In this document: one piece after another, positions 50,074 to 61,597 of the stretch
How the letters are laid out: each line of letters starts with the position of its first letter
How positions within the stretch are numbered: position 1 is the stretch's first letter
Assembly: GCF_035222275.1 (NCBI RefSeq)
Contig: NC_085883.1
Location: forward strand, 1-64,000
Length of the DNA stretch: 64,000 nt
Direction: 5' to 3'
From: Podospora bellae-mahoneyi
Taxonomy: Eukaryota > Ascomycota > Sordariomycetes > Sordariales > Podosporaceae
Translations under genes and position numbers: made by a program
Notes under the pieces: generated by a model
What the model was told of the DNA's origin: nothing
What the model saw: the letters and a program-made list of their open reading frames with translations, nothing else
The model's database searches: none

Positions 50074-52653
50074 TTATACCGGGACCAGAAAGCCATCAAA
50101 GTACCCCCCGATCTTCTCCGCCTCATGCGGAAACGCAGTCACCCCAACCCACAGATCAGGTCTGATGACCACCACGCCCCCCTTGGTATGGTTAGCCCCA
50201 TATGTCGTGTGCGCATCTTCGTCAGGTTGCCTGTCATCAAACACCACCTTTGCTCCAAGCTTATGCGTTAGATCATCAAGCAGAGCGTCATCGCCCGCCT
50301 CAAATGGCATGCGTTTCACCACCACCGTCAAGGTAAACCTGTCTTGGCCACCATAACGAGTCCAGAAACCAGTCTTGCTTGAGAGCACAGATGACAACTT
50401 TGCTATGTTGTTGCGGACCTGCTCTCCCCTAAATGAGGAGCCGAAGACCAGGATGTGGAATTTCGGTGGTCCCTCGAACAGGTCGTAGAGATACCCGGTC
50501 TGGTTATCAGAAAAACAGAGACGGGGGTTGGGCGCCCTGACGCCGTTGTTGACCTTGACCGGGGCCGGTGAAGAGAGGAGGGGGGCGGTTTGGGGAGCAA
50601 TGGGAGATGTTGCGTAAGGGCAATCGACACCCAGGAGGAACTGCCCATGAGCTTGGAAGAACTTGGCGAGGAAGTTCAAGGCATCTTCTTGTGTTCGTGG
50701 AGGAGAATCTGCTGACGCAGAAGTAGATTCGACGTGGAGGTGGACTTGCTTGCTGTCGCCGTTGGCGTCACTGCTGTGGCCGTTGACTCCGTTGGTGTGC
50801 CCGCTGGTGTGCCCGTTGGTGTGCCCGTTGGTTTGGTGGCCGCTTGCCTTAGAGCTTGATCCGAGCGCGTCAAAGTTGCGAAGGTTGGGCACAGGCATGG
50901 CTGAACCGGTGACAAAGCGAAGGTATGCTCCCGAAACCTCAATTACACGAACTGCGTGCTCTCTTCGCTCCAGGCTGTATGTTGGAAGAAGAGCCTGTGG
51001 ATCAGCAAGGTTTTTGGCGGCGAGACCCAGCTTCCATGCGAGGTTTGCTGCATCGAGAATGGATGCATTCAGCCCAAATGCACCCATGACGCTATGGACG
51101 TGACTGTTGCATGGTCAATCTTTGTATGGATAGGTAGTAGGCACTTGGTAAGAGATCACTCACGCTGCATCACCGACCAGGTGGACTCGGTTGTCATGGG
51201 ACGAATAAGAACGAGCCACTCGCTCAGAGACTGTAAAGTTTTCATGTTGTCAGTCCCCATAGACAGCTAGGGGCAGTTGAGACCAAGACCTACTCTTCCA
51301 GATGGCAAACCAACTAAGTGGTGCTGCAAACTTCAGCTTGTACGGGGCAAAAATTCTGTTGGCTTGTTCCAAAACTTCTTCAGGGGTGACGGTCTCAATC
51401 TCGACGCGTCCGCCAGCCTCTGCAAATGATGCGTCACTTTGCTGCCTTGCAGCTGCGATGGGCCCGGTCTGCGAAACATCCAGCTGGGTGTACAATCTTG
51501 GCCAGGCGTTAGCTCATAGACCTTAACTTTCCCTCGATTGAATCATAAGAGCGTACCTGATATACCCATCTTCTCTTGGGATAATAACACAGCCTCCATG
51601 CTTGGAACTGATTACCGACCTGTTTCTGAGGTGTCAGCGCCCATCACGATGCGTGTACTAGGAGCCAACAACAAGGCATACCCGAATACCCAGGCGTGGG
51701 GGTAGTCAGTTTCAAAAACGCAGTCCATAATACCCCAGTAAATATCTGTGCTGACACCATCAAACGGAATGCTCAAGCTCTTCCGGATGGAACTCGCAGC
51801 ACCATCGCTTCCAACCAAGTATTTTGCGCGCACAATGTCCTCCTGTCCTGTCCGCTCATTCTTAACCGTAGCTCTGACCGGATATTCACCTTGGCTCTCT
51901 ACCGTGTACTTGGACAGGATTCGTTCTCGCTCAACCAAGGACTTGTGCCTGGCCAAATCCCGGATAAAGATTCGTTCGATCTGACCCTGTGTGATGATAT
52001 GCAATCCTCGATAGCGCGAATCACACTGATGAGAACGGTTGAACAGTAGCTTCTTGCCATCAAGATAGATGGCTGTTCGTTCAATCAGTGGTCCTTCCTC
52101 GGCAATCTCGGAAGCAAGCCCCCAAGTAGCTACTGTCTCCAGAAATCGTGGTTGGACACCATCGGCGCGTCCGGCGATCAAGGGGGTAGGTGCTTTGTCT
52201 GAGGTGGTGTTAGAAAGACTTGATGCACAAGCACGCCATGTAGGACTAACCGATGATGCGGAACGAGACTCCTTGTCTTGCTAGGCTGAGTGCCACCTCT
52301 AGTCCGCTGGGGCCAGCTTCGTCGCTGTTAGTTACCTGTTTTTGTGATACGGTGTTGGCGTGGAAAGGCTTACCGCCGACAATGAGGACATCGACCTCGT
52401 CTGACGGTTTCCACCAGTCAGGCGTTCCATGGGGGTTGTTAGTCCCGTCAAACAAAGTGGGCCATGTTCGAATGACATTGATTCCGACCCGGTTGTGTGC
52501 CGTGGAAGTCAGAAGCTCCTTGGATGGCGGCGTGACGAATGAGTGAGGATCATCATCCTGTTCATCGTTCTTCCAGACCCACGGTGTTGCAGATGCGTGA
52601 ATGGGCTTCTTGAACCCGTTTTCCCAGGTGTGAGGTGGAAGTGCGCGAGCCAT
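50074..52653 (-). CDS. FAD monooxygenase, phenol 2-monooxygenase-like
   Basis: Seven exons on the minus strand (52653-52374, 52316-52251, 52198-51682, 51619-51557, 51496-51294, 51230-51164, 51103-50074) give 741 aa; all six introns are 52-63 bp. Joins restore VLIVGAGPSGLE (89-100), YLVGSDGAASSIRK, SKHGGCVIIPRED and LVGDAAHVHSVMGAFGLN (394-411), the FAD and pyrophosphate motifs of aromatic hydroxylases. The C-terminal part is the thioredoxin-like domain of phenol hydroxylases, ending IRPDLWVGVTAFPHEA. Between them is an unusual low-complexity insert of repeated NGHT/NGV words. It would hydroxylate a phenolic ring with NADPH and O2. Length fits the family (about 650-750). It is divergent to the methyltransferase. 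Confidence 0.9.
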
Positions 52654-53012
52654 TGTGTCGATCTTGGCAGGATAAAATGATGTGAGTAAAGGTAAAGCGA
52701 GGCACGAGTGCTAGGTAGGTATTGACAATAAAACTTCTTATTTCACATACATCTGATTCCGGTCACTTCGGGGCTGGATCGGCCCGTTGACGATCGGCAA
52801 AGGTCCGGGTGCACCAACTCCGGTCCTCGCCGTCGACCCCCATGGACCGGAATGCTTGGCTTTGTAAAATCCGACAAGTCAGGACCCAGTGCCGACACGG
52901 GAGTCGTCATGATGGTATCTGTGTTCAAGTTTAAATAAAGACTGGTTCTGAGCCCTACCCCTTCCCTTTGATCTTGAACAATTTCGATTCAGACTCGTTC
53001 ACAACTTCCATC
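52654..53012. promoter_or_regulatory. Divergent promoter between FAD monooxygenase and O-methyltransferase
   Basis: 359 bp between the two starts. TTTAAATAAAGAC at about 52929 could serve as a TATA-like element for the methyltransferase. The region includes CGGGGCTGGATCGGCCCG-like GC-rich sequence near 52770-52790. The short distance suggests joint control. No gene seen. Confidence 0.45.
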
Positions 53013-54770
53013 ATGGCGATCACGCAAGCAAACATTGACCCCACCTCTCAAACCCTCTTGCAATTGTCTTCCCTGATTCAGAAGACAATTAATTCTTATA
53101 TCTCCCATCGCCAGTCCACCATCGTTTCCTCCACCACCGAAGATGGTCTTGGTATCCCTTCGCGCCCCATGTTTGATGCTCAACGGACACTCTTGGCGGC
53201 GGCAGGAAAACTCACGGAGCTTGTTTCGAGTCCTCAGACACGTCTGATTGAGGTTGCTAATCAGTACTTCGAGGCACGGGCTCTGCACGTTGTCGCCGAC
53301 AAGCGCATCCCCGATATCCTGGCCAAGCGCGAGAAAGGCGTTTCCGTCACCGAGTTGAGCCAAGAGGTGGGCATCGAGGCGCGAAAGTTGTCCAGACTCC
53401 TTCGCTGTCTCTGCTCCATCCACATTTTCAACGAAATCGAGGAAGATGTTTTTGCCAATAACGACATCTCCCGAGCTCTGGTTGGGAACGAGCCACTCAG
53501 GGCTTACATTATGCTCTTGTAAGTGATGCGCTGCCTTTCATCTGCAACCGCTGACTAACACGACCGCAACAAGTGGCTTGGATTTGTATACTGCTTCCGA
53601 CCACCTGCCTCGCTATCTTTCGGACCCCGAAAAAGGCCCTTCGTACGCGGTTGAGGTCACCCCGTGGCAGGATGCTGTTAACACCGACAAGCCCCGTTGG
53701 GACTGGCTTGAGGAGAAAGCCAAGGCTGGTGATCTCAAAGCCCTCTGTGAGAACGGAACCAACGGTGCCACCAGCTCTTATCCTGGCTCTTTCGGCAACA
53801 CTCTGCAAGAAGGCCTCGCCTCTGTTGCCGCCAGTGGTAAGACAAATGGTGAAGCAGCCAATACTTTGGTGGCGAGACCAGAGCATGCCATTTTCGGGCT
53901 GGCCATGCTGGGTGGTGGCAGAGTCTATGGCAAAGCTCACCTGTTTGGTAAGATGAGCATAATCATGTCAAATTTACAGTCAAGTCAGCCAAAACTAACC
54001 TTTTGTGTTAGATTTCCCTTGGGGTGAACTGGGCGACGCCACTGTTGTCGACGTCGGCGGTGGGGTTGGTACGTGCACCCCTCGACCCCCTGGCCCCTTT
54101 CGAGGCCCATCTCTCGCAATCAAGGCAGCTAACATGAAAGTCAAACAGGCTCTTTCAGTATGGAGCTTTCTCGCCTTTACCCGAACCTCAACTTCGTTGT
54201 CCAAGACCGCGCTCCAGTCCTCCAGCAAGCCGAAACTGAGGTCTGGCCAAAGGAGCACCCCAAAGCTTTGCAATCGGGCAAGGTCAAGTTCTGGCCTCAC
54301 AACATGTTTGAGCCCAACCCAGTGAAGGGGGCAGATGTGTACTGGTTGCGGTACATCATGCACGATTGGTCCGATGATTATTGCGTGCAGATCTTGAGTG
54401 CTATCAAGCCGGCTATGGGACCGCACAGCCGAATTCTCATCTGGTGAGATTTTCCTCTTCTTGAAACATCAGTAGTTAAAAGGTATAGCAGCTAATGTCT
54501 GGTAACAGCGATCAAGTAATGAATACCACTTTTGGCTCGGCCGAGATCGAACCAGCGCCGGCACCCTTGCCAGCCAACTGGGGGTATTACACACGGTACT
54601 CCCACCAGCGCGATTTGGCCATGTTGTCAATCATCAATGGCATCGAGAGAAAGCCAGCTGAGTTCAAGGACATTATCGAGCGCGCTGGTCTCAAACTGCG
54701 CAAGATTTGGGATTGTAGAAGCCAGGTTGGTTTGGTTGAGGTGGTGTTGCCTGATTCTCAGCTTGCATAA
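53013..54770 (+). CDS. O-methyltransferase, SAM-dependent (plant COMT/fungal OMT family)
   Basis: Five exons (53013-53518, 53574-53947, 54012-54068, 54149-54443, 54509-54770) give 497 aa. The N-terminal third is a winged-helix dimerisation domain (FEARALHVVADKRIPDIL, EVGIEARKLSRLLRCL). Splicing rebuilds the SAM motif VVDVGGGVGSFSMEL (305-319), then FVVQDRAPV and YIMHDWSDD with the catalytic His384. The family methylates phenolic hydroxyls, as in the sterigmatocystin/aflatoxin OMTs. Start MAITQANIDP was chosen over an upstream in-frame ATG at 52968 that adds 15 unlikely residues. It is probably the cluster's ring O-methylation step. Confidence 0.9.
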
Positions 54771-55342
54771 ATGGTCTCCCTCTCATTGTAAAGTCTTTTA
54801 GTCGTTGGGTTTAGGATGTGTAGAGGAAGATGGCAACTCATAAGGGATGGAATATGCGTTGGATGAAACCAAGGATTTCACATCTTGAGATGGGCCGGTA
54901 TTTGCGCAATATTGATTAGAATGGACTCGCATTATGAACCTCGGACTGGTTTAATTTCAGGCTCCAACGCGATATGGCAACACGCAGCCCCGCTTGTGCT
55001 CCGAATGGAGTAACAAATCGATTTGCGGTTCAATCGAAATCCGAGGCTAAGGTGATCCTACAAGCCGAAACAACAAGCACTTCATCCCCCAACGGGCAAT
55101 CCACAATCCGATGGTGTGGCTGCTTGATTAACAAGGAAGATCTGTTTGGTGTTGGTATCTCTGTGGGATATTCGCCTATCTGTAGTGATAGTGGTCAGAT
55201 TTCTGGTGTATTCTTCAGACGACAGCAGCTATAAAACTCTCTCCAATTCCCTCCATATACCGTAAAAAGGGATCAGTCTGAGCACCACACTTTTCCAACA
55301 TTATCTCACATTACACTCTCCCTTGAAGTTTTCAATACCATC
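54771..55342. promoter_or_regulatory. Intergenic region with promoter of the beta-lactamase-like gene
   Basis: 572 bp. TATAAAA at 55230-55236 lies 113 bp before the ATG at 55343 and is followed by CT-rich sequence typical of fungal transcription starts. No gene is supported; an 86-codon frame at 54974-55234 has no recognisable features. Confidence 0.5.
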
Positions 55343-57209
55343 ATGGTCAAAACTACAAGCATTCTGTCTCTTACTGTGGTCGCCGCCTTTCGGCTCCCGG
55401 GGGCTGACGGTAAGCCCTGCCCTCCTTTGGGCGCGGTTCTACCCCCCCCAAGGCGACCTAGCAAAGATTCAGTCGTCGCGGAAGCCGTCAAGAGTCTTGA
55501 AGCTGTATTCGCGAGCATGACATCCCGTTACAACACATCAGCTGTCTCCATCGGTGTTCGATCAATTCACGAAGATGTTCCGTTGGTCGACCTTCATTAC
55601 ACACCTCCGATCAAGAACAAGAATGGCACAGAGGAGGTTACGGCTGACACTGTCTATCGTATTGGCAGTTGTACCAAGCTCTTCACTGTCCTTTCTCTGC
55701 TCCAGCAGACCAAGATCCGGTGGGACGAACCCGTTACGAGATACCTTCCCGAGCTTGAAGAGAATCAAGTCTATGGAACAGAGATTGAGGCAGTACAGTG
55801 GCAACATGTTACTATTGGTGCATTAGCATCTCATGTTTCGGGAATTGGAAGGGACCTTGCTTTTGATCTGGCAAACTTTCCTTCCTTTCCAGCTGAGAAG
55901 ATGGGGCTTCCGCCATTACAAGAGAAAACGAGAGCGCGGCACTGCTCTGGGCTGGGGAACACGACAGCCTGTGAAGAAGAGGGTGAGAGGCTTTCTGGTG
56001 GTGGGATGTATTGCGAGTGCTAATAACCAGCTACCTAGACGTCCTCAAGAACATGCCGCGCCGGCATCCTCAATACGCCCCTTACACCGCACCGCTGTAC
56101 TCCAACGTTGGGATCACATTGCTTGGACTCGTTGTCGAGAAAGCCGCAGGCCAGAGCCTGGATCAACTTCTCAGAGAAAAGATTCTTCTTCCAGCAGGCA
56201 TGGAAAAGACGTCTCTGAACGAGCCACCAGCTCCAGACAAGGAGGGGTTTATCCCAGCTGATGACCCAACCTGGTTCACCAAGACCGGCACTTTTGCCTC
56301 GTACGTTCTCTTCTCCTCTTCCGCTTTCATTCCGAGGGGACGTTTCATTGTCTAAACTGATAAAATTCATCTAGATCTGGCGGCATGTACTCTTCCACCC
56401 GCGACATGCTGTCGTTCGGTGCGGCGATCCTCTCCAACAGACTCTTGTCCCCCCTCGCCACGCGAAAGTGGCTGTCTCCAACCACCTTCACATCCTCTCG
56501 CGGCCATGTGCTGGGAGCGCCATGGGAAATCCAGCGTGCAGACCGACTCGTGCCAGATGGAAGAGTTGTAGACATCTATACCAAGGCTGGTGATCTTGGA
56601 CTATACCACACCATGTTCGCTCTTGTTCCAGACTACGATATTGTCGTCAACGTTATGACTGCTGGCAAAGAGGTCACCGATGAATTCTTTGTTCAGTCAC
56701 ATGTCATCTCACAGACGCTGAAGGCAATTATCCCGGCACTAGACGCGGTCACAAAGCAAGAGGCTAAGAAAAACCTTGCGGGTATCTACCAGGACAAGGA
56801 GAGCGATTCTATGGTGGAGTTGGAAGTCGATGATGGTCCAGGTCTGGCGATCAAAGAGTGGACGGTGAAGGGCTTCAATGTATTGGGAAACTTTACTTTC
56901 TACAATATTGCCGCCAGTGGGAGAACGCTGCCTGGGATCGCGAGGTTGTATCCTTCGAGTCTCAAGGCGGGTAGCCAAAAGTCGTGGAGAATGGTGTTTG
57001 ATCAGGTAGATGATGAGAGAGGTGAGCCCTTTGATGAGGAAGCTGTCTACCCTGACGCCCGGTGCGTGAATTGGGGTACCATGGATAGGTTTACTTATGA
57101 CTTTGCGGGGTTGGAGGAATTTGTCATGACGGTTGGGAAAGATGGTGCGGCAAAATCGCTGAGTCCGGTGGGCTTCGGGGTTTCACTCGCCAAACAGTGG
57201 TACATGTAA
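55343..57209 (+). CDS. Secreted beta-lactamase-like serine hydrolase
   Basis: Exons 55343-55982, 56039-56300 and 56375-57209 (introns 56 and 74 bp) encode 578 aa. A short hydrophobic N-terminus (ILSLTVVAAF) is followed by CPPLGAVLPPP, a start I know from secreted fungal beta-lactamase-like proteins. The catalytic SxxK is SCTK (Ser109, Lys112) and the second motif YSN is at 234-236. SSGGMYSSTRDML is rebuilt by the second splice. The fold covers class C beta-lactamases, esterases and transesterases, so it probably hydrolyses or transfers an acyl group. It adjoins the cluster but may be unrelated, because its product looks secreted. Confidence 0.85.
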
Positions 57210-57480
57210 ACCATTTCATTGTCAGAGGTTTTCACAACTGAGCGGTCAATAGGGTAGCGTAATTTAATGTTTCAGTCCATGACATCTTTCTCCTTCAACA
57301 AATGATTCATTCAGCGCTGCGCAACTACGAATAAACATTAGGTACATAGGTAGCTACCTGGCAAAAGAAAGAAAAAATGAATGTGATAGTAGGAATCTGT
57401 GGGCATATAGCAACGGACCAAGATCAGTAGCATTCAAACACGTGACAGCGCAGAAGTGTCATGTCCAATCCTGTTGTTGT
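57210..57480. other. Intergenic between convergent genes
   Basis: 271 bp separating the hydrolase and the collagen-like gene, 3' end to 3' end. It contains TTAGGTACATAGGTAGCTACC near 57340. No gene seen. Confidence 0.45.
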
Positions 57481-58320
57481 TCACGGACGACCTCCAAATC
57501 CACGGGCGCCAAAACCCCCGCCATATCCTCCATACCCTCCGTATCCTCCATAACCGCCATATCCTCCATATCCCCCAATGCCACGCACTCCAAACCCATA
57601 TCCTCCATAACCACCATAGCCATATCCAGGGTACCCGATTCCCCGGACGCCAAATCCGCCATATCCATATCCTCCAGGATACCCAAGTCCATAGCTGAGG
57701 TAAGGGATAGCGGTTGGTCCAATAGGTCCCGGGGGTCCCGGGGGTCCGACGACGCCCACCCCGGGAGCGCCCACTGGCCCAGGGGGTCCAGGGATGCCAG
57801 GACCGCCGGGAGGACCAACAGGACCAGGAGCACCAGGTAGACCAGGAGGACCGACCGGACCGGGACCGCCAGGGAGACCGGGAGGACCGACGGGACCGGG
57901 ACCGCCAGGAAGGCCAGGAGGACCTACTGGACCGGGACCGCCCGGAGGACCTACTGGACCGGGACCGCCAGGCATTCCAGGAGGTCCTGGTGGTCCTGGT
58001 GGTCCTGGTGGTCCAGGAACGACAACCTCCCCACACGTGGTGCACGGACTGCTCTGAATAACTTCTGGAACGGCGGCGACTTGGACACCACCGCACCCGC
58101 TACCTGTGCAGCCACCACATCCGCCACCACCGCATCGTTCTTCGAGAAGAGCCCGCTCTTCTATAGTAGCTCCCTCCTCATTAGGAGCGCGTTGTTCCAG
58201 ATGTTCCAGATAAGCGTTTTGTTGTTCCAAGGCAGAACGATCCTCAACAGGAAGTGGTGCTGGGACCGCCAGGGCCAGAGGGAGAGCCCATGCTAAAAGG
58301 AGGAATGTATTGGGTCTCAT
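57481..58320 (-). CDS. Secreted collagen-like protein with Gly-Tyr-rich tail
   Basis: An uninterrupted frame for 279 aa. Residues 1-18 form a signal peptide ([16 protein letters not shown]). A Glu/Leu-rich segment (about 28-62, [14 protein letters not shown]) could be a coiled coil that aligns chains. A Cys/Gly segment (63-97, CGGGGCGGC and CTTC) offers disulfides. From 103 run 28 uninterrupted Gly-X-Y triplets, including a 12-residue unit [12 protein letters not shown] repeated, then a short break (GVGVV) and four more triplets. The last 75 residues are rich in GGYGGYG and GFGVRGIG. No intron is needed. Fungal collagen-like proteins are known but uncommon. It is probably a cell-wall or extracellular structural protein; no enzyme role is suggested. 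Confidence 0.88.
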   Translation of the reverse strand: MRPNTFLLLAWALPLALAVPAPLPVEDRSALEQQNAYLEHLEQRAPNEEGATIEERALLEERCGGGGCGGCTGSGCGGVQVAAVPEVIQSSPCTTCGEVVVPGPPGPPGPPGPPGMPGGPGPVGPPGGPGPVGPPGLPGGPGPVGPPGLPGGPGPVGPPGLPGAPGPVGPPGGPGIPGPPGPVGAPGVGVVGPPGPPGPIGPTAIPYLSYGLGYPGGYGYGGFGVRGIGYPGYGYGGYGGYGFGVRGIGGYGGYGGYGGYGGYGGYGGGFGARGFGGRP

Positions 58321-60024
58321 TTCTTGTTATATTTGTTGTTATGAGATGTTGTTCTTTTCGTTCGTTTGCAGTGAGAGGAGCTTAGGAAAAAGCAGTGTGG
58401 GTGCCAGCGGTGCGGTGTGATGATGCAGCCGGCTGCGATAGAAATTGGAGTGGACAAGAAAACAGTTGAAGATTGAAATATAAGAAAATCCAGCCGTGAA
58501 TGATGGTGAGGGGGCTTTTGCCAGCAAAAGTGCAAGTTGGAAATTGTTTGCTGGGCGTGACAAAGTTCGAGGAGAAGCATGAAGGCATGAGCAATGTTAA
58601 GTACTGCCACCTATTCAATATCTCCCCCAGAACCTTGCATGCAATTGGATGCATGCTCTCATCAGCCAGATCCCTTTACACAAGCATCAGCATCATCTGA
58701 TATCATTTCAAGCGTCATGAAAAGTTTTTGACCAAACGCAATGCAGACGGGCGAAATGATCGTTGTGCACAGCGTGTCGAACCGCAGGTTACATGACGGG
58801 TGACCATGCTTGCAAATCTCAACAGTTGCTATTCTCGCACTGCGGTATGGTCTCTCTCGTCTTGCAGTCAGGCGGCACTCTGACGTTCCGCACAGATATA
58901 TGTGATGCGAATTGCGTTGGCCTACAGGCACATGGGCTCGTAAACGACTGCAGCTGGTTTCTGGTTTCTGAGCACCCAAAGCGTAGGCCGTGCTAAGCCT
59001 GCAAGACATGCAATGCATAACATTGGCTGAACTTTTCCATCCACTCTGATGTAAATCTCGATTTCTTCAAGAGATGAACATGAAATAGACTTTTGTCGTC
59101 CCAGCATTGAATGGGGGTTAAACGAACCTGTGGCTTTGGTTGAAGTTGCTTAGGTAGGTACCTTACTTTAGACCCCTGGACCCCTAATTCCCTGAATCCC
59201 TACACCCACCTCACAAAGCCGAAATAAAGTGAAATAGGATTTTGTGGTTCCATATATCCCTATCCAACACCAGAAGGTGCCTAGATACTCTTCTTGACAT
59301 CCAAACAGGGCCACATCATTGGTAGCTCCCCTTGCCAGCCTGGCACCCGCCCTTTTCATGTTTGTCGTCAAAATGTTGTAGAATCACGAAACTTACACTA
59401 CATGAGAGATAGAGCAGGCAGGTGGCCCATCGCTTGGGGAGCATCTATCATCTGATGCCCGGATCACTTCATCCGAGTCCTGGACCAGAAGGTGCATTTG
59501 GCTCATCTGTAGGACAATCTATCCCAGATAGTGCCACGGCATTGGGCCCAGGCCGTTACAGCAGTCGTCGCACATATAACACGCGGGATTAATGCCGGGT
59601 ATGCGGCCATGTGCTACTCACTCTATGTAGAGCTGTTGATTTGTGGGCAACTGCCGGGCTTGGCGGCGGATAGATAGATTACCTGCCCTTTCTGGCCCAT
59701 GACGCCAAATGACCCTGTGATATCGTGTAGACGGAAACACGCGGTGAACTACCTATGCTTGCCTTGGTAGGTACTCGAGTTCCTGCAATGTTCCCAGGTA
59801 TAAGAATGCCAAGAGGAGACCACATGGTTGCCCCCATGAGCTTCTCCTTGGCTACATCGATCCAGCTGGGCTACATCAATCTCTGAGCTGTCACGTCAAG
59901 CTGGTTGCTGTACCACGAAGTCTTGTGACTGCTATAAATTTTTCCTGGCGCCCAGTGTATACCTTATACGTCCTTATCATCACCACATTTGTCGCACACA
60001 CGGACGGGACGCACACCACGCGCG
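58321..60024. promoter_or_regulatory. Long intergenic region, divergent promoters
   Basis: 1.7 kb between the collagen-like gene and the LVIVD-repeat gene, which point away from each other. TATAAATT at 59933 lies 92 bp before the start at 60025. TAGGTAGGTACC-type words occur near 59153 and 59765. Short open frames (60-118 codons on both strands) show no domain, signal peptide or biased codon use that I would trust. Confidence 0.45.
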
Positions 60025-61597
60025 ATGCTGACACCAAAGAAGACACTTGCTGTCATGGCAATCTTTGCTGCCATCGCGGCAGCGAAGGAGCTTCCGGTGA
60101 ATCTGGAGCTCAAGGCCGAGCTCTATGACAGTGGTATCCGCCACGAGCAAATCATGGCTCTCAAAAATGTCAGTTTCTGTCCTTATCAATAAATACGAAC
60201 ATCCCCTAACACAAGTCTAAGCGTGTCTGGAGTGAGTTCGAAGCCCAAGGTGCCTACGACTCCCGCCAATACAAAAAGTTTTCCGTCAAAAAGGCCAGCG
60301 ACTTCTACGCCTGCACCAACGGCTTTGCGACCTACATCCCCAACGACTCACGTTACAGGTTCAGGTGCAAAGAGCTCGACTTATACGACTTCAAGACCCA
60401 TGCCGAGCTAGGGAGCACTCAAGGTAGGGGGGCCGGATCATGGGGTTGGACCTCCCCTGACGGAAGAGAATTCGTCGCCATTGCCCAGCTGGACGGGACC
60501 TCGTTTGCCGAGGTGACCAAGCAAGGCAAGCTGGTGTACCTTGGTCGTCTCCCACAATACACCACTGCTGAACCGTCTTTGTGGAGAGAAATCAAGGGGT
60601 ACAAGAGTTACATTGTTATTGGTAGCGAGGCGGAGAAACACGGAGTCCAGATATTCGACTTGGCCAAGTTGCTGACCGTTGACCCGGCGAGTCCCGTGGT
60701 CTTCTCCAACCAGAAGGACCTGGCAGGATGGTGGGGAGATGCCTTGCCTATTGGGCGATCGCATAATGTCTTGACCAACGAGGAGCTGAACTACGGTGTG
60801 GCTGTGGGATTCCAGCCCAGGAACTCGACATACAAGGCAGGGTTGTTGTTCTTCGACCTGACGGACCCTGCAAACCCAACCACACTTGGTGGGTCTGGTG
60901 CGGACGGCTATGTGCACGATGCCCAGTGCTTGGTGTATCGTGGTCCGGATGAGAAGCATGTTGGCAAAGATATCTGCTATGGGTATAATGAGGATGCGTT
61001 GACGATGTGAGTGTTTTGCCAAGTCTCGCACGGTTGGGAGGATCCTGACAGATCACTAGCTACGACGTAACCGACAAGAAGAACATCACCATCATATCCA
61101 CCACCTCCTACGAAGGCGCCAGCTATACCCACCAGGGATGGGTTTTGGACACCCAGTGGCAACAATATATCATTGCTGACGATGAATACGACGAAGTCGA
61201 CGCACGCGGTCCTGCACGTGAAGGCTACCCCGTCTCGTACATCTGGGACATCAGCTCGCTCGAGAAACCGAAGCAGACGGGACACTACAAGCATCTGAGA
61301 AAGGGAATCGACCATAACCAGTTTGTCAGAGATGGCTTCTCGTACCAGAGCAATTACGCCCTTGGCATCAGCGTGCTGGATTTAAGGTCTGTGCCAAGAG
61401 ATCCCACCGGAAAAGGAATCAAGGAGGTGGCATATTTTGACACATACCCGGAGGACGATCACCTTCCCGGTGGTGGAAATGTCACATTCACTGGCACCTG
61501 GAGCCACTACCCGTTCTTGCCTAGCGGGTTCATTGTCATCAACACCATGGACCGTGGTGCATTTGTAGTGAAGAAGTCCAAGGGAGCGGCGTGGTAA
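60025..61597 (+). CDS. Secreted LVIVD-repeat (choice-of-anchor B type) protein
   Basis: Exons 60025-60168, 60222-61006 and 61060-61597 (both introns 53 bp) encode 488 aa. The N-terminus MLTPKKTLAVMAIFAAIAAA is a signal peptide. The body has repeated blade-like words: GVQIFDLAKLL, GLLFFDLTDPANPTTL, LTIYDVTDKKNITII and YIWDISSLEKP. The stretches HDAQCLVYRGPD, NEDALTIYDVTD, YTHQGWVLD and ADDEYDE match the choice-of-anchor B/LVIVD family, which is thought to form a beta-propeller. The function is unknown. The second splice makes the Ile of LTIYDVTD. Not obviously connected to the polyketide cluster. Confidence 0.85.

Noticed and set aside
57442-58057. Plus-strand frames rich in Pro-Gly opposite the collagen-like gene
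   Set aside because: They are the complement of GGN/CCN repeats. The minus frame has a signal peptide, an ordered architecture and a proper start.
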